Of a stretch of DNA of 64,000 nucleotides, positions 34,466 to 43,575 are shown one piece after another. The DNA comes from AC-32 sp963717475 (lineage in GTDB: Bacteria; Actinomycetota; Thermoleophilia; Gaiellales; Gaiellaceae): positions 1,240,001 to 1,304,000 of the forward strand of contig OY970337.1 in assembly GCA_963717475.1 (NCBI GenBank), in the 5' to 3' direction. Within the stretch, counting starts at the first letter, position 1, and each line of letters begins with the position of its first letter. A program made the position numbers and the translations under genes. The notes beneath the pieces are model-generated. The model searched no databases and was not told where the DNA came from. It worked only from the letters and a program-made list of their open reading frames with translations.

Positions 34466-35494
34466 CTAGCTCAGGGGCACGAGACGCGTACCTGTCGCCT
34501 TGAATGAGGCGAAGACCGTGCCCCCGCGCGCGAGACCGAGCCGCTCCGCCGATGCTCCAGTTACCTCGGCGGTCAACGGCCCCACGCGGACTCTGACGCG
34601 GTTCCCGACCTGGACGATCGAGACGACCTCGCCCGAGACCAGGTTCAGCGCCGAATCGTCGGGATACGCGCGGCCGACCGAGACGTCCCACGGGTAGACG
34701 ACGACCCCGACCTCGCCGTCGCCCGGGTCGGTGGAGTAGAGCAGCTCGCCGCCTCCGAGCTGCACTTTCGTCAGGCCGTTCTCCTGGCCGACCGTGCGGC
34801 CGTGGAGCAGGTTCGCGCCGGTGAACGACGCGACGAACGGGTCGAGCGGCGCCGAGACGAGCTCCTCCGGCGAGCCGATCTGCCGCAGCTCGCCGTCGAC
34901 GAGGACGCCGACCGTCCCCGCCAGCGCGACCGCGTCCTCGTAATCGTGGGTCACGATCAGCGCCGGCAGCTCGAGGTCGGAGAGGAGCTCCTGCAACTCG
35001 GCTCGCACGCTCGCCTTCGTGTGGGCGTCGAGCGCGGCGAGCGGCTCGTCGAGGAGCAGCGCTCCGGGGTTCCGCGAGAGCGCGCGGGCCAGCGCGACCC
35101 GCTGCCGCTCGCCGCCCGAGAGCTCCCCCGGCCTGGCTCGCGCAAGGTGCGAGATCCGGAAGCGCTCGAGCAGCTCGTCGACCCGCTCCTTGCCGCCGTA
35201 GGCGACGTTCGACCGCACGCTCAGGTGCGGGAAGAGCGCGTAGTCCTGGAAGAGGAGGCCGACCCGCCGCTCGTCGGGCGGGAGGTCGACGCCGCGCTCG
35301 ACGTCCAGCCAGCTCTCGCCGTCGAGCGCGACGCGCCCCGCCGCGGGTCGAAGCAGCCCTGCGATCACACGCAGGACCGAGCTCTTGCCCGAGCCAGACG
35401 GCCCGACGAGCGCGACGGTGCGCTCGACCTCGAGCTCGAGGCTCAGCTCGAAGGAGCGACGAGGGAGCGAGAAGTTCGCCGAGAGGGTTGCCAC
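34466..35494 (-). CDS. modC: Molybdate ABC transporter ATP-binding protein
   Basis: 342 residues. ABC domain: Walker A LVGPSGSGKSSVLR, Q-loop LLFQDYALFPHL, signature LSGGERQRVALARAL, Walker B GALLLDEPLAALD and the switch His in LIVTHDYED. The C-terminal ~100 residues are a TOBE/Mop-like domain (SGEVVSIVQVGNRVRVRVG, AEVTGASAERLGLARG). ModC-type length. GTG 35494 is the start that gives a normal N-terminus. The 5' part overlaps modB by about 50 bases. Gene order and the neighbouring ModA-like protein support molybdate/tungstate transport; sulfate is less likely. Confidence 0.88.
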   Translation of the reverse strand: MATLSANFSLPRRSFELSLELEVERTVALVGPSGSGKSSVLRVIAGLLRPAAGRVALDGESWLDVERGVDLPPDERRVGLLFQDYALFPHLSVRSNVAYGGKERVDELLERFRISHLARARPGELSGGERQRVALARALSRNPGALLLDEPLAALDAHTKASVRAELQELLSDLELPALIVTHDYEDAVALAGTVGVLVDGELRQIGSPEELVSAPLDPFVASFTGANLLHGRTVGQENGLTKVQLGGGELLYSTDPGDGEVGVVVYPWDVSVGRAYPDDSALNLVSGEVVSIVQVGNRVRVRVGPLTAEVTGASAERLGLARGGTVFASFKATGTRLVPLS

Positions 35495-36280
35495 GAGAGG
35501 ATGAGCCTCAGGGTCACGAGCAGGACGGCGCTGACGACGACGAGCAGCGCGCCCATCGCGAGGGCGACGTCGAAGTTGAGGGAGAAAGCGGCGTAGATCG
35601 CGAGCGGCAGAGTCTGGGTCACGCCCTGGAGGCTGCCGGCGAACATGATCGTCGCCCCGAACTCGCCCAGGCCGCGCGCGAAGGCGAGCGCCTCGCCGGC
35701 GGCGAGGCCGTTCCGGGCGAGCGGCAGCACCACGCGGAAGAAGGTGCGCGTCGAGCCGGCGCCGAGGGTTCGCGAGGCGGCGACCAGGTCGGCGTCGACC
35801 CCCTCGAAGGCGGCGATCGCGGTGCGGATGTAGAGCGGGCTCGCCACGAACGCAACCGCGAGGACGACCGCGGTCTGCGTGAACGCGACGTCGATCCCGA
35901 GAGAGCGGTCGGTCGAGCCGAGGAGCCCGAAGCGGCCGAACGCCGCAAGCAGGCCGAGCCCGGCGACGGCGGGCGGGAGCACGAGCGGCAGCTCCACGAC
36001 CGTCACGAGGAGCGTCCGCCCCGGGAAGCGCCGGCTCGCGAGCAGGTAGGCGAGCGGTGTCCCGAAGAGCAGGATCAGCGCCTGCGCGATCGCCGTGGTC
36101 TTGAACGAGACGACGAGCGCGTCGGTGACGACCGGGTTCGACAGGAGCCGCACCAGGCGGCCCGGAGGGACCCGCGTGAAGATGGCCACCACCGGCAGCG
36201 ACGAGGAAGGCGAGCGCGACCACCGCCGCGCCGACGAAGAGGACGCCGAGGAGCGTCTGCCGCGAGCGCCTGCCGGCCAC
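35443..36280 (-). CDS. modB: Molybdate ABC transporter permease, with one frame break
   Basis: About 278 residues. The N-terminal helix (QTLLGVLFVGAAVVALAFLV) reads from GTG 36280. Near 36190-36200 the frame changes and continues VAIFTRVPPGRLVRLLSNP to 35443, implying one sequence error. Binding-protein-dependent permease features include SFKTTAIAQALILLFGTPLAYLLA, LPLVLPPAVAGLGLL and the EAA-loop region ARTLGAGSTRTFFRVVLPLA...ARGLGEFGAT. It forms the channel for ModA-delivered oxyanion, energised by ModC. Confidence 0.87.
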
Positions 36281-37021
36281 TTAGCGCTTCGGCTTGACGC
36301 GCGGCAGGAAGCCGTACCGGCGCAGGATCCGCTGGCCGCTGCGCGCTGAGGACGTTCTTCACGAACGCGTGGGCCGCCGCCTTGTGCCCGCTCGCGGAGA
36401 CGACGCAGATGCCGTATTGCACGTTCGGCTGCGCCCGGGCGGGAAGGCGAATCGTCTTGACCTTCCCGGCAACGGTCCGGGAGTCGGTCGAGTAGACGAA
36501 GCCTGCGTCTCCCTCGGCGAGCGCGACTTTCGCGAGCACCTCGCGCACGTCGCTCTCCTCGCTGACGACGTTCTTCAGCACGCCCGAGAGGCGCAGGTTC
36601 TTCAGCACCTGCCGCGTGTACGCGCCGACGGGGACGTTCTGCGCCGCGATCACGAGCTTGATCCCGGAGCGCCGCGAGGTCGTAGACGTTGTGGATGCCG
36701 GCGGGATTCGAGGCCGGGACGATCAGGACGAGCGCGTTGCGGGTGAAGACGACTGGCTTCGAGCAGAAGTGGTCGCGATAGAGACGCCTGCGGAAGGCGC
36801 GTGTTCGCGGAGGCGAAGATGTCGGCCGGAGCGCCCTGGCGAATCTGCGCGGCGAGCGTGTTCGAGCCGGCGAACGAGAACCTGGCGCCGGGCGCGATCT
36901 TGGGGAAGGCGTCCGTCAGCGAGGCGGCGGCGTAGACCGTCGGGTGGTAGGTGGTGCTCTGTCCTGCGGCGCCCGAGACGAGCAGTCCGGAGACGAGCAG
37001 CGCTGCCGCGACGACTCTCAC
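36281..37021 (-). CDS. modA: Molybdate ABC transporter substrate-binding protein, with several frame breaks
   Basis: About 246 residues when joined. Signal peptide from GTG 37021 (VVAAALLVSGLLVSGAAG), then the ModA-like VYAAASLTDAFPKIAPGARFSFAGSNTLA... QIRQGAPADIFASAN. After breaks near 36800 and 36660 it resumes LVIAAQNVPVGAYTRQVLKN, VREVLAKVALAEGDAGFVYS and GICVVSASGHKAAAHAFVKN. A further break near 36345 leads to the end ILRRYGFLPRVKPKR (36281). Such conserved pieces in several frames indicate sequence errors. The GTG overlaps the stop of the regulator gene (GTGA). Confidence 0.82.
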
Positions 37022-37395
37022 GACTGCTGCACCATCACCGACGTCGCCTTGACGACGGCCGTCGCGGGCATGCCCTTGCGCAGGCCGAGCTCCTCGACCG
37101 CGTCGGCGGTCACGATCGCGACCACGCGGGCCGGCGACTCGACGACGAGCTCCACCTGGGCGACCAGCCCCTCGAGCTTGACGTCGGTGACCGTCCCGCT
37201 GAAGCGGTTGCGGGCACTGAAGTGCGTCGTCCCGCCGCCGCGCAGCCGGTCGATCTCGCGCGCCGAGACGATCCGCCGGTTGCTGGCGTCCCGGCTCGTC
37301 TTGAGCTTCCCGGTTCGGTCCCAGCGGCGGAGCGTGTCGAGGCTGATCCCGAGCGTCTTGGCGGCCTCACCTGCGCTGTAGAACTGCTTCGGCAT
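37018..37395 (-). CDS. MerR-type HTH / TOBE-domain molybdate-responsive regulator
   Basis: 125 residues. The N-terminal MerR-like helix-turn-helix (YSAGEAAKTLGISLDTLRRW, DASNRRIVSAREIDRL) is followed by one Mop/TOBE domain (SGTVTDVKLEGLVAQVELV, VAIVTADAVEELGLRKGMPA) that in molbindins holds molybdate. It probably senses molybdate and controls modABC, with which it overlaps by four bases. ATG 37395 is chosen because the domain begins there; CATTAGTATCGGGGAG just upstream offers a -10 (TAGTAT) for a leaderless or near-leaderless message. Confidence 0.85.
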   Translation of the reverse strand: MPKQFYSAGEAAKTLGISLDTLRRWDRTGKLKTSRDASNRRIVSAREIDRLRGGGTTHFSARNRFSGTVTDVKLEGLVAQVELVVESPARVVAIVTADAVEELGLRKGMPATAVVKATSVMVQQS

Positions 37396-37484
37396 CTCCC
37401 CGATACTAATGCAATGCCTAGGCAGCACGAAGCGCGGTCGCATCAATCCCCCAGGCCGGCGAGGTCGTGGCACGATCTCCGGCC

Positions 37485-39119
37485 ATGGCTGCGAGCCCTT
37501 CGAGTTACGACGCCATCGTCATCGGCGCCGGTCACAACGGCCTGGTCACGGCGTGCTACCTGGGGCGCGCGGGGCTGCGCGTGCTGGTCCTCGAGCGGCG
37601 CCACATCGTCGGCGGCGCCTGCGTCACCGAGGAGACCTTTCCCGGCTTCAAGGTGTCGACCGCTTCCTACGTCAACAGCCTCTTCCACACGGAGATCATC
37701 CGCGACCTGAAGCTGACGTCGTACGGCTTCGAGGTGCTCCCCCGCAACCCGTCGTCGTTCACGCCGTTCCCGGACGGGCGCTCGTTGATGATGGGCCCGG
37801 ACGCCGAGCAGACCCGCAGCGAGATCGCGAAGTTCAGCAAGCGCGACGCCGAGCGGTACCCGCAATACGAGGCGATGCTCGAGCGGGTCGCGGACGTGGT
37901 CGAGCCGACGCTGACGATGGCGCCGCCCGACCTGCGCAGGCCCCGGCTCGGCGATCTCCGGAAGCTGCTGACCCTGGGGCAATCCTTTCGACAACTGGGC
38001 GACGCAACCGGCGAGGCCGTGGAGATCCTCACCGGCGCGGCGCGCCCGATCCTCGACCGCTGGTTCGAATCGGAGGAGCTGAAGGCAACCCTGGCGACCG
38101 ACGCGATCATCGGCGCGATGGCGAGCCCGTCGATGCCGGGGACCGCCTACGTGCTCTTCCACCACGTCATGGGCGAAGCCGGCGGGAACCGCGGCGTCTG
38201 GGCCTACATGCGCGGCGGCATGGGCGGGATCACGCAGGCGCTCGCCGCTGCCGCGCGCGACCTGGGCGCCGACATCCGCTGCGAAGCCGAGGTGGCCCGC
38301 ATCCTCGTGCGAGACGGCCGGGCGGCGGGGGTCGCGCTCGCCTCGGGCGACGAGTTCCACGCCCCGATCGTGGCCAGCAACGCCGACGCCAACGTGACCT
38401 TCCTGAAGCTGGTCGACCGGAGCGTGCTGCCGGAGCCGTTCGTGGCCGACGTCGAGCGGATCAACTACGAGAGCGCCTCGCTGAAGATCAACGTCGCGCT
38501 CGACGAGCTGCCGAACTTCAGCGCCGTGCCCGGGACGGAGCCAGGGCCGCAGCACCGCGGCACCATCCACCTCGTCCCGGACCAGGACTACATCGAGCGC
38601 GCGTTCGACGACGCGAAGTACGGACGGCCCTCCGCGGACCCCGTGATCGAGTGCCAGCTTCCGTCGGTGGTCGACCCGACCGTGGCGCCGCCGGGAAAGC
38701 ACCTGATGTCGATGTTCGTCCAGTACGCGCCGTACGAGCTCCGCGACGGCAGCTGGGACGACGAGCGCCGCGACGCGTTCGCCGATCGCTGCTTCGAGAT
38801 CGTGAACGAGTACGCGCCGAACTTCACGAGCGCCGTGATCGACCGCCAGGTGCTGGCGCCGCCCGACCTCGAGCGCGTCTTCAATCTCACCGGCGGAAAC
38901 ATCTTCCAGGGCGCGATGACGCCGGGCCAGCTGTTCGCGTTCCGTCCGGTGCCCGGCTACGCGCGCTACCGCACGCCGATCCGCGGCCTGTACCTCTGCG
39001 GCTCGGCCGCCCACCCCGGCGGAGGCGTCATGGGCACGCCTGGCCTCAACGCCGCACGCGAGATTCTCGGCCGTCGACGCTTCCGCGCACGCGGCAGCCG
39101 CACGGCCTCCTTGCGCTGA
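37485..39119 (+). CDS. FAD-dependent oxidoreductase, phytoene dehydrogenase-like (PYROXD2 group)
   Basis: A 544-residue flavoprotein. The dinucleotide-binding motif IVIGAGHNGLVTACYLGRAG at residues ~9-28 is followed by VLERRHIVGGACVTEE. C-terminal FAD contacts are in LYLCGSAAHPGGGVMGTPGLNAA. The central sequence (GEAGGNRGVWAYMRGGMGG, GNIFQGAMTPGQLF) matches the NAD(P)/FAD-dependent group that includes human PYROXD2, not true carotenoid desaturases. Substrate unknown; no carotenoid genes are nearby. It diverges from the mod regulator. Confidence 0.88.
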   Translation: MAASPSSYDAIVIGAGHNGLVTACYLGRAGLRVLVLERRHIVGGACVTEETFPGFKVSTASYVNSLFHTEIIRDLKLTSYGFEVLPRNPSSFTPFPDGRSLMMGPDAEQTRSEIAKFSKRDAERYPQYEAMLERVADVVEPTLTMAPPDLRRPRLGDLRKLLTLGQSFRQLGDATGEAVEILTGAARPILDRWFESEELKATLATDAIIGAMASPSMPGTAYVLFHHVMGEAGGNRGVWAYMRGGMGGITQALAAAARDLGADIRCEAEVARILVRDGRAAGVALASGDEFHAPIVASNADANVTFLKLVDRSVLPEPFVADVERINYESASLKINVALDELPNFSAVPGTEPGPQHRGTIHLVPDQDYIERAFDDAKYGRPSADPVIECQLPSVVDPTVAPPGKHLMSMFVQYAPYELRDGSWDDERRDAFADRCFEIVNEYAPNFTSAVIDRQVLAPPDLERVFNLTGGNIFQGAMTPGQLFAFRPVPGYARYRTPIRGLYLCGSAAHPGGGVMGTPGLNAAREILGRRRFRARGSRTASLR

Positions 39120-39148
39120 ACCCCTCTCGGCAGCGGGAGCGAGGTACG

Positions 39149-41086
39149 TTGTCGCAAGTGACCGCCCTGGTCGACGTCGCACGTCAAGCTGTCGTACGCC
39201 ACTCCTGGCGGGAGGCGTACGACGCCTACTCGGGCTCGGACGAGCCGGAGTTGACGCCGCACGACCTGGAGCGGTTCGCGGACGCGGCCTGGTGGACAGG
39301 CGGCATCGACCAGGCGATGGGCCTGCGCGAGCGCTCCTACACGGGCTTCTCGGCGGCGGGCGACAAGCTCGGCGCGGCCCGTCTCGCGCTGACGCTCTCC
39401 TGGGACCACATGAACCGGGGCGCGTTCGCCGTCTCGCGCGGATGGTTCTCGAACGCCGAGCGCCTGCTGGAGGGGCTGCCGGAGGCGGCGGAGCACGGGT
39501 ATCTCGCCCTCTCACGCGGAGTCACGGCCCTCCTCGCCGAGGGAGACGTCGACCGCGCCCTCCCCGAGCTCGAGCGAGCCCACGACATCGCGGCCCGCGC
39601 CGGCGACCGGGACACGCAGGTCCTGGCGCTCGTCGGCAAGGGCCGGGCGTTCGTGCAGCGGGGGGACGTCGAGGCGGGGCTCGCCATCCTCGACGAGGCG
39701 AGCACGTCCGCGGTCTCCGGCGAGCTGCGCCCGTTCGCGACGGGGCTCGTCTACTGCGTGACGATCTCGTCTTGTCAGAACGTGGGCGACTTCCGCCGCG
39801 CGGCCGAGTGGACGGATGCGGCGAACCGCTGGTGCGAGCAGGCGGACATGAACGGCTTCCCGGGTGCCTGCCGCATCCACCGCGCGGAGGTCATGCGACT
39901 GCGCGGCGACTGGCCGCCAGGCCGAGCAGACTGCCCTCGCCGCCTGCGAGGAGCTCCTGGACTTCGACCGCCACATCACGGCGGGCGGGTACTACGAAAT
40001 CGGAGAGATCCGTCGCCGTCGCGGCGACTTCGCGTCCGCAGGAGAGGCATACCGCACCGCGGACGAGCTCGGACGCTCCCCTCAGCCCGGCCTGGCGCTC
40101 CTGCAGCTCGCAGAGGGCAGAGTCGAGAGTGCGCAGGCCGGGATCGACCGTGCACTCGGGGAGATCCAGGAGCCCTTAGCGCGCGTGCGCGCGCTGCCCG
40201 GCCCTGGTCGAGATCGCGATCGCTTCGGGGGACCTCGCGACGGCCCGATCGGCCGCGGCGGAGCTCCAGCAGCTCGTCGACGCCTACAAGATCGGCGACC
40301 GGCGCGCGCCCGCCTTCGACGCGACCGTCCACTTCGCCCTCGGGCAGATCGAGCTCGCCGAGAAGGACTGGGACGGCGCGGCGCGCGACCTCCGCCACGT
40401 ACGCGACGAGTGGCAGCAGGATTGGCGCTCCGTATGAGGTGGCGCAGGCGAGACTGCTGCTCGGCATCGCCTTTCGCGGTCAGGGCGACGAGCATGCCGC
40501 GACGCTCGAGCTGCAGGCCGCGTTGACCACGTTCGAGCGCCTCGGGGCGAAGCTCGACGAGGCGCGCGCCAAGGAGCTGCTCGGGCACGTCGAGGCGCGT
40601 CGGACCTTTCTCTTCACGGACATCGTCGACTCGACGAGGCTGCTCGAGACGTTGGGCGACGAACGTTGGCGGAAGCTCCTCGCTCAGCACGACAAGCTGG
40701 TGCGCGCCCGCATCGTCGAGAGCGGCGGCGAGGTGATCAAGCAGACCGGTGACGGCTTCTTCGCTTCCTTCGGCGAGCCGAGTGCCGCAGTCGACGCTGC
40801 GATGGCGATCCAACGGACCCTTCAGTCGGAGGTGTTCGCGCCCGAGGTCAGGATCGGCGCCCACGCGGGAAACGCGTTCAAGACAGGCGCGGGTTTCACC
40901 GATTACGGCGGACAGAGCGTGCATATGGCCGCCCGAATCGGTGCAGCCGCAGCCGCGGGCGAAGTTCTGGTCAGCCGCGAGACGCTCGACGGGATCGAGA
41001 CGGCGTTCCGGCTCTCGGAGCCGCGCGTGACCTCGCTCAAGGGCTTCGGCGAGCCGATGGAGGTCGTCTCGGTCGACTGGCGCTAG
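39149..41086 (+). CDS. TPR-repeat protein fused to class III adenylate/guanylate cyclase domain, with frame breaks
   Basis: About 645 residues when joined. The N-terminal ~440 residues are helical TPR-like repeats (WREAYDAYSGS, GAARLALTLSWDHMNRGAF, LERAHDIAARAGDRDTQVLA, YYEIGEIRRRRGDFASAGEA). The C-terminal ~170 residues are a class III cyclase homology domain: RRTFLFTDIVDSTRLLETLGD (metal Asp), GEVIKQTGDGFFASF and VHMAARIGAAAAAGEVLVS. Coding moves between frames near 39910, 40190 and 40430, so several base errors are likely. The TTG at 39149 has GGGAGCGAGG upstream. It could make a cyclic nucleotide in response to protein partners bound by the repeats. Confidence 0.8.
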   Translation: MSQVTALVDVARQAVVRHSWREAYDAYSGSDEPELTPHDLERFADAAWWTGGIDQAMGLRERSYTGFSAAGDKLGAARLALTLSWDHMNRGAFAVSRGWFSNAERLLEGLPEAAEHGYLALSRGVTALLAEGDVDRALPELERAHDIAARAGDRDTQVLALVGKGRAFVQRGDVEAGLAILDEASTSAVSGELRPFATGLVYCVTISSCQNVGDFRRAAEWTDAANRWCEQADMNGFPGACRIHRAEVMRLRGDWPPGRADCPRRLRGAPGLRPPHHGGRVLRNRRDPSPSRRLRVRRRGIPHRGRARTLPSARPGAPAARRGQSRECAGRDRPCTRGDPGALSARARAARPWSRSRSLRGTSRRPDRPRRSSSSSSTPTRSATGARPPSTRPSTSPSGRSSSPRRTGTARRATSATYATSGSRIGAPYEVAQARLLLGIAFRGQGDEHAATLELQAALTTFERLGAKLDEARAKELLGHVEARRTFLFTDIVDSTRLLETLGDERWRKLLAQHDKLVRARIVESGGEVIKQTGDGFFASFGEPSAAVDAAMAIQRTLQSEVFAPEVRIGAHAGNAFKTGAGFTDYGGQSVHMAARIGAAAAAGEVLVSRETLDGIETAFRLSEPRVTSLKGFGEPMEVVSVDWR

Positions 41087-41095
41087 AGGCTTCGC

Positions 41096-41836
41096 CTAGG
41101 AGCGCTCTTCTGACGGAGGCTCGGGCGCCGGGGTGGGGTCGGCGGCAGGAGGCTCCGGCTGCGCGGTCTGTCGCCGAGGCGTCCGCGCGGCAAGAACGAT
41201 CAATGCGGTGCTTCCCGCGGTGACGAGCAGGCCGCCGATGAGTACGCCGATCGCGACCCAGAGCAGAAAGGACATCTTGGCGCCCACGTCGACGTCCGCG
41301 GCGATGCCACGCGAGCCGTCGGCGTTCATGAGGACGATCGACCAGTCCCCGTCGCGCACCTTCCATGTGAGCGTCTGAGTTCCGACCCCCGAAGCGGAAG
41401 CCGCCCAGAAGCCCCGGTCCGCCGGAGGCCCGTCCGGCGCACCTCCTTCGATCGGCAGGTACGTGACCCGGAAGGGATCGAACTCGACGTCCTGGACGTT
41501 GGCGTGACCGACGTTCCCCAGGTACCTGGCCACGTCCGCCGCGGGGCCGATGCCGATGAAGAGCGTCTTCGTGCCTGCGCTCTCCCCGCGGATCCGGACC
41601 TTCCCGAACCAGCTTTCGTTCAGGACCCAGCGGGCTCCGTCGGCATCGGCTTCCAGCCGCGTGCGCGTCAGTGCATAGGTCGGCGTCGCGAAACGCTCGG
41701 TCGGCGTCGTCAGGTAGCCGTCGTCGCGCTGCGTACGGTCGGCCCAGAGCAGGAAGCCTCCACCTGCGAGCAGAGCAAGCCCGACCAGGACTCCGATGCC
41801 TCCGAGGACTATGAGGACGATGCGACCGGCGCTCAT
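41096..41836 (-). CDS. Actinobacterial membrane protein of unknown function
   Basis: 246 residues with an N-terminal helix (IVLIVLGGIGVLVGLALLAG) followed by LLWADRTQRDDGYLTTPTERFATPTYAL, a motif familiar from uncharacterised actinobacterial membrane proteins. A ~130-residue extracytoplasmic domain, a second helix (LLWVAIGVLIGGLLVTAGST) and a Pro-rich cytoplasmic tail follow. The function is unknown. ATG 41836 is chosen so that the first helix starts near the N-terminus. It converges on the cyclase gene. Confidence 0.75.
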   Translation of the reverse strand: MSAGRIVLIVLGGIGVLVGLALLAGGGFLLWADRTQRDDGYLTTPTERFATPTYALTRTRLEADADGARWVLNESWFGKVRIRGESAGTKTLFIGIGPAADVARYLGNVGHANVQDVEFDPFRVTYLPIEGGAPDGPPADRGFWAASASGVGTQTLTWKVRDGDWSIVLMNADGSRGIAADVDVGAKMSFLLWVAIGVLIGGLLVTAGSTALIVLAARTPRRQTAQPEPPAADPTPAPEPPSEERS

Positions 41837-41982
41837 CGGTACCGAAGGATGACATCGACGCTGATCGAGGGCGCGCTGGAGGTGCACGTGGATGCGAAAG
41901 GCGCCCCGAGGCGTCCTCGAGACTTGGCCCCTCTGCGCGTGCGTCGATTGCGCCCGCGAAAGCCGCGGACGACAATCAACGA

Positions 41983-43293
41983 ATGGCTCCTCCGATTCAC
42001 TACGCGCGCAGCGGCGACGTGAACATCGCGTACCAGGTCGTCGGCGAGGGTCCGCACGACCTGCTGATGATCCCAGGCTGGGTGACCCATCTCGGCCTCG
42101 ATTGGAGAGAGCCGCGCTGGGTGCGCTGGTTCGAGCGGGTGACGTCGTTCGCGCGCGTCGTTCGCTTCGACAAACGTGGCACCGGCATGTCGGACCGCAC
42201 GCCTGGCGTCCCCACGCCCGATGAGCGGATGGAGGATGCGCGCGCGGTCCTGGATGCGGCGGGCCTCGAACGAGCGCACGTGATCGGCTGGAGCGAGGGA
42301 GGACCGCTCGCCGTGATGTTGGCGGTCACGCACCCGGAGCGCGTACAGAGCCTTGTCCTCCATGGAACGCAGGCGACCTTCCGCCGCCGCGACGACTATC
42401 CGTTTGGCGACGAACAGACCGAGGGCCACCTCGAAGACCTCGAGCGACGCTGGGGAAGCGAGGAGCTCGCCCGCTCGTTCGTCCCCGACGGAGATTCGGC
42501 GACGATCCGGCGGCTCGCGGCTTACCAGCAGGCCGGCGCTAGCCCGAGCGCGGGGGTCGCGCTGGCGCGCGCGAACTCGGAGATCGACATACGCCCGCTG
42601 CTCGCCTCCATTCGTGCGCCGACACTCGTCCTCAACCGCGAGCACGACCCTGTCGCGCCGGGTCCGACTGGGCGCTACCTCGCCGAGCGGATCCCCGGCG
42701 CGCGCTTCGTCGAGCTAGAGGGATCTGCACACGCGCCGTGGCTGGGCAGTGTCGAGCCCTTCTGCGCCGAGGTCGCGCACTTCATCACGGGCGTTCGCCC
42801 CGCCGAGCGCGAGCCCGGCGCGGTGCGGGCGATTCTCCACTGCGACATTGTGGGCTCGACGTCGCGCGCCGCGGAGCTCGGCGACGAGCGTTGGACCGAC
42901 CTGCTCGCGGACTATGGCCACCGCGCCGATCTGGCCGTGGCCGCCCATGCGGGGCGAGTCGTTGACCGTACCGGGGACGGGCTGATGGCGGCCTTCGAGG
43001 GTCCAGTTGCAGCGATTCGCGCTGCACGGCGGCTCCAGCAGGACGCTCGAGAGCTCGATCTTCCCGTTCGCGCAGGCGTACACATGGGTGAGGTGCTCCG
43101 GGAGAACGGGCTGCTGCGCGGGATTGCGGTTCACGTGGCCGCTCGCGTGATGGCGGAAGCGCGCGGCGGCGAGGTGCTCGTCTCGGACACCGTCCGAGAC
43201 ATCGTGGCCGGCTCCACCCTTGCCTTCGCCGACCGCGGCACTTACAAGCTCAAGGGCATCGAGGGCGAGCGGCGACTCTTCGCCGTCATGTAA
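41983..43293 (+). CDS. Alpha/beta hydrolase fused to class III cyclase domain
   Basis: 436 residues. Residues ~1-270 are an alpha/beta hydrolase: HYARSGDVNIAYQVVGEG, the nucleophile elbow GWSEGGPLAVML, the Asp in LVLNREHDPVAP and the His in EGSAHAPWLG. Residues ~275-436 are a class III nucleotidyl cyclase domain (RAILHCDIVGSTSRAAELGD, GRVVDRTGDGLMAAFEGP, AVHVAARVMAEARGGEVLVS). Fusions of this kind are common in actinobacteria and their signal is generally unknown. The hydrolase part may sense or cleave a small ester that tunes cyclase activity. The frame is intact. Confidence 0.9.
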   Translation: MAPPIHYARSGDVNIAYQVVGEGPHDLLMIPGWVTHLGLDWREPRWVRWFERVTSFARVVRFDKRGTGMSDRTPGVPTPDERMEDARAVLDAAGLERAHVIGWSEGGPLAVMLAVTHPERVQSLVLHGTQATFRRRDDYPFGDEQTEGHLEDLERRWGSEELARSFVPDGDSATIRRLAAYQQAGASPSAGVALARANSEIDIRPLLASIRAPTLVLNREHDPVAPGPTGRYLAERIPGARFVELEGSAHAPWLGSVEPFCAEVAHFITGVRPAEREPGAVRAILHCDIVGSTSRAAELGDERWTDLLADYGHRADLAVAAHAGRVVDRTGDGLMAAFEGPVAAIRAARRLQQDARELDLPVRAGVHMGEVLRENGLLRGIAVHVAARVMAEARGGEVLVSDTVRDIVAGSTLAFADRGTYKLKGIEGERRLFAVM

Positions 43294-43320
43294 GTGCCCA
43301 GACGTTTATCCCGAACAAGA

Positions 43321-43342
43321 AGGGCCCTGTCTTCAGGGCCCT
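43321..43342 (+). terminator. Hairpin terminator after the hydrolase-cyclase gene
   Basis: AGGGCCCTG (43321-43329) pairs perfectly with CAGGGCCCT (43334-43342) around a TCTT loop, 28 bases after the stop codon. No U-tract, so efficiency is uncertain. Confidence 0.6.
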
Positions 43343-43367
43343 TCAGAGAACGGCCTTGACTAAGACA

Positions 43368-43380
43368 GGTGTCCGACACC
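43368..43380. repeat. 13-bp palindrome GGTGTC-C-GACACC
   Basis: Intergenic palindrome with the same architecture as the two GGTGCC-A-GGCACC copies near 61.6-61.7 kb (GGTGYC-N-GRCACC). It looks like a member of a dispersed intergenic palindrome family. Confidence 0.4.
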
Positions 43381-43413
43381 CGCCCCGTCGCGGCGCTATA
43401 CCGAGCCGTCGGC

Positions 43414-43575
43414 TTAGTACCACTTCCCCTTTGCGAATCCGCCGAAAGCCATCAGTCCGATCAGGACGATCACCAGTCCGATCCAGAAGCTCCAGAACAT
43501 GATCGCGAGGATCCCTGCGATCACGATGATGCCGCCGACCGAAAGGCCGGCTGTCTTTCTATCGCCTGCCGCCAT
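43414..43575 (-). CDS. Small two-helix membrane protein (53 residues)
   Basis: The open frame starts at ATG 43575 and is preceded by GAGGGAGAAGCAC, a good ribosome-binding site. It begins MAAGDRKTAGLSVGG and has two hydrophobic segments (GIIVIAGILAIMFWSFWIG and LVIVLIGLMAFGG) and a short basic tail. No family recognised. The good initiation region and pure membrane-protein composition argue for a real gene. It may act as a small accessory or stress-related membrane peptide. Confidence 0.65.
   Translation of the reverse strand: MAAGDRKTAGLSVGGIIVIAGILAIMFWSFWIGLVIVLIGLMAFGGFAKGKWY

Noticed and set aside
37443..39515. 690-residue minus-strand frame opposite the oxidoreductase
   Set aside because: No family features, Arg/His/Val-rich antisense composition, and it covers two genes with clear domains on the plus strand.
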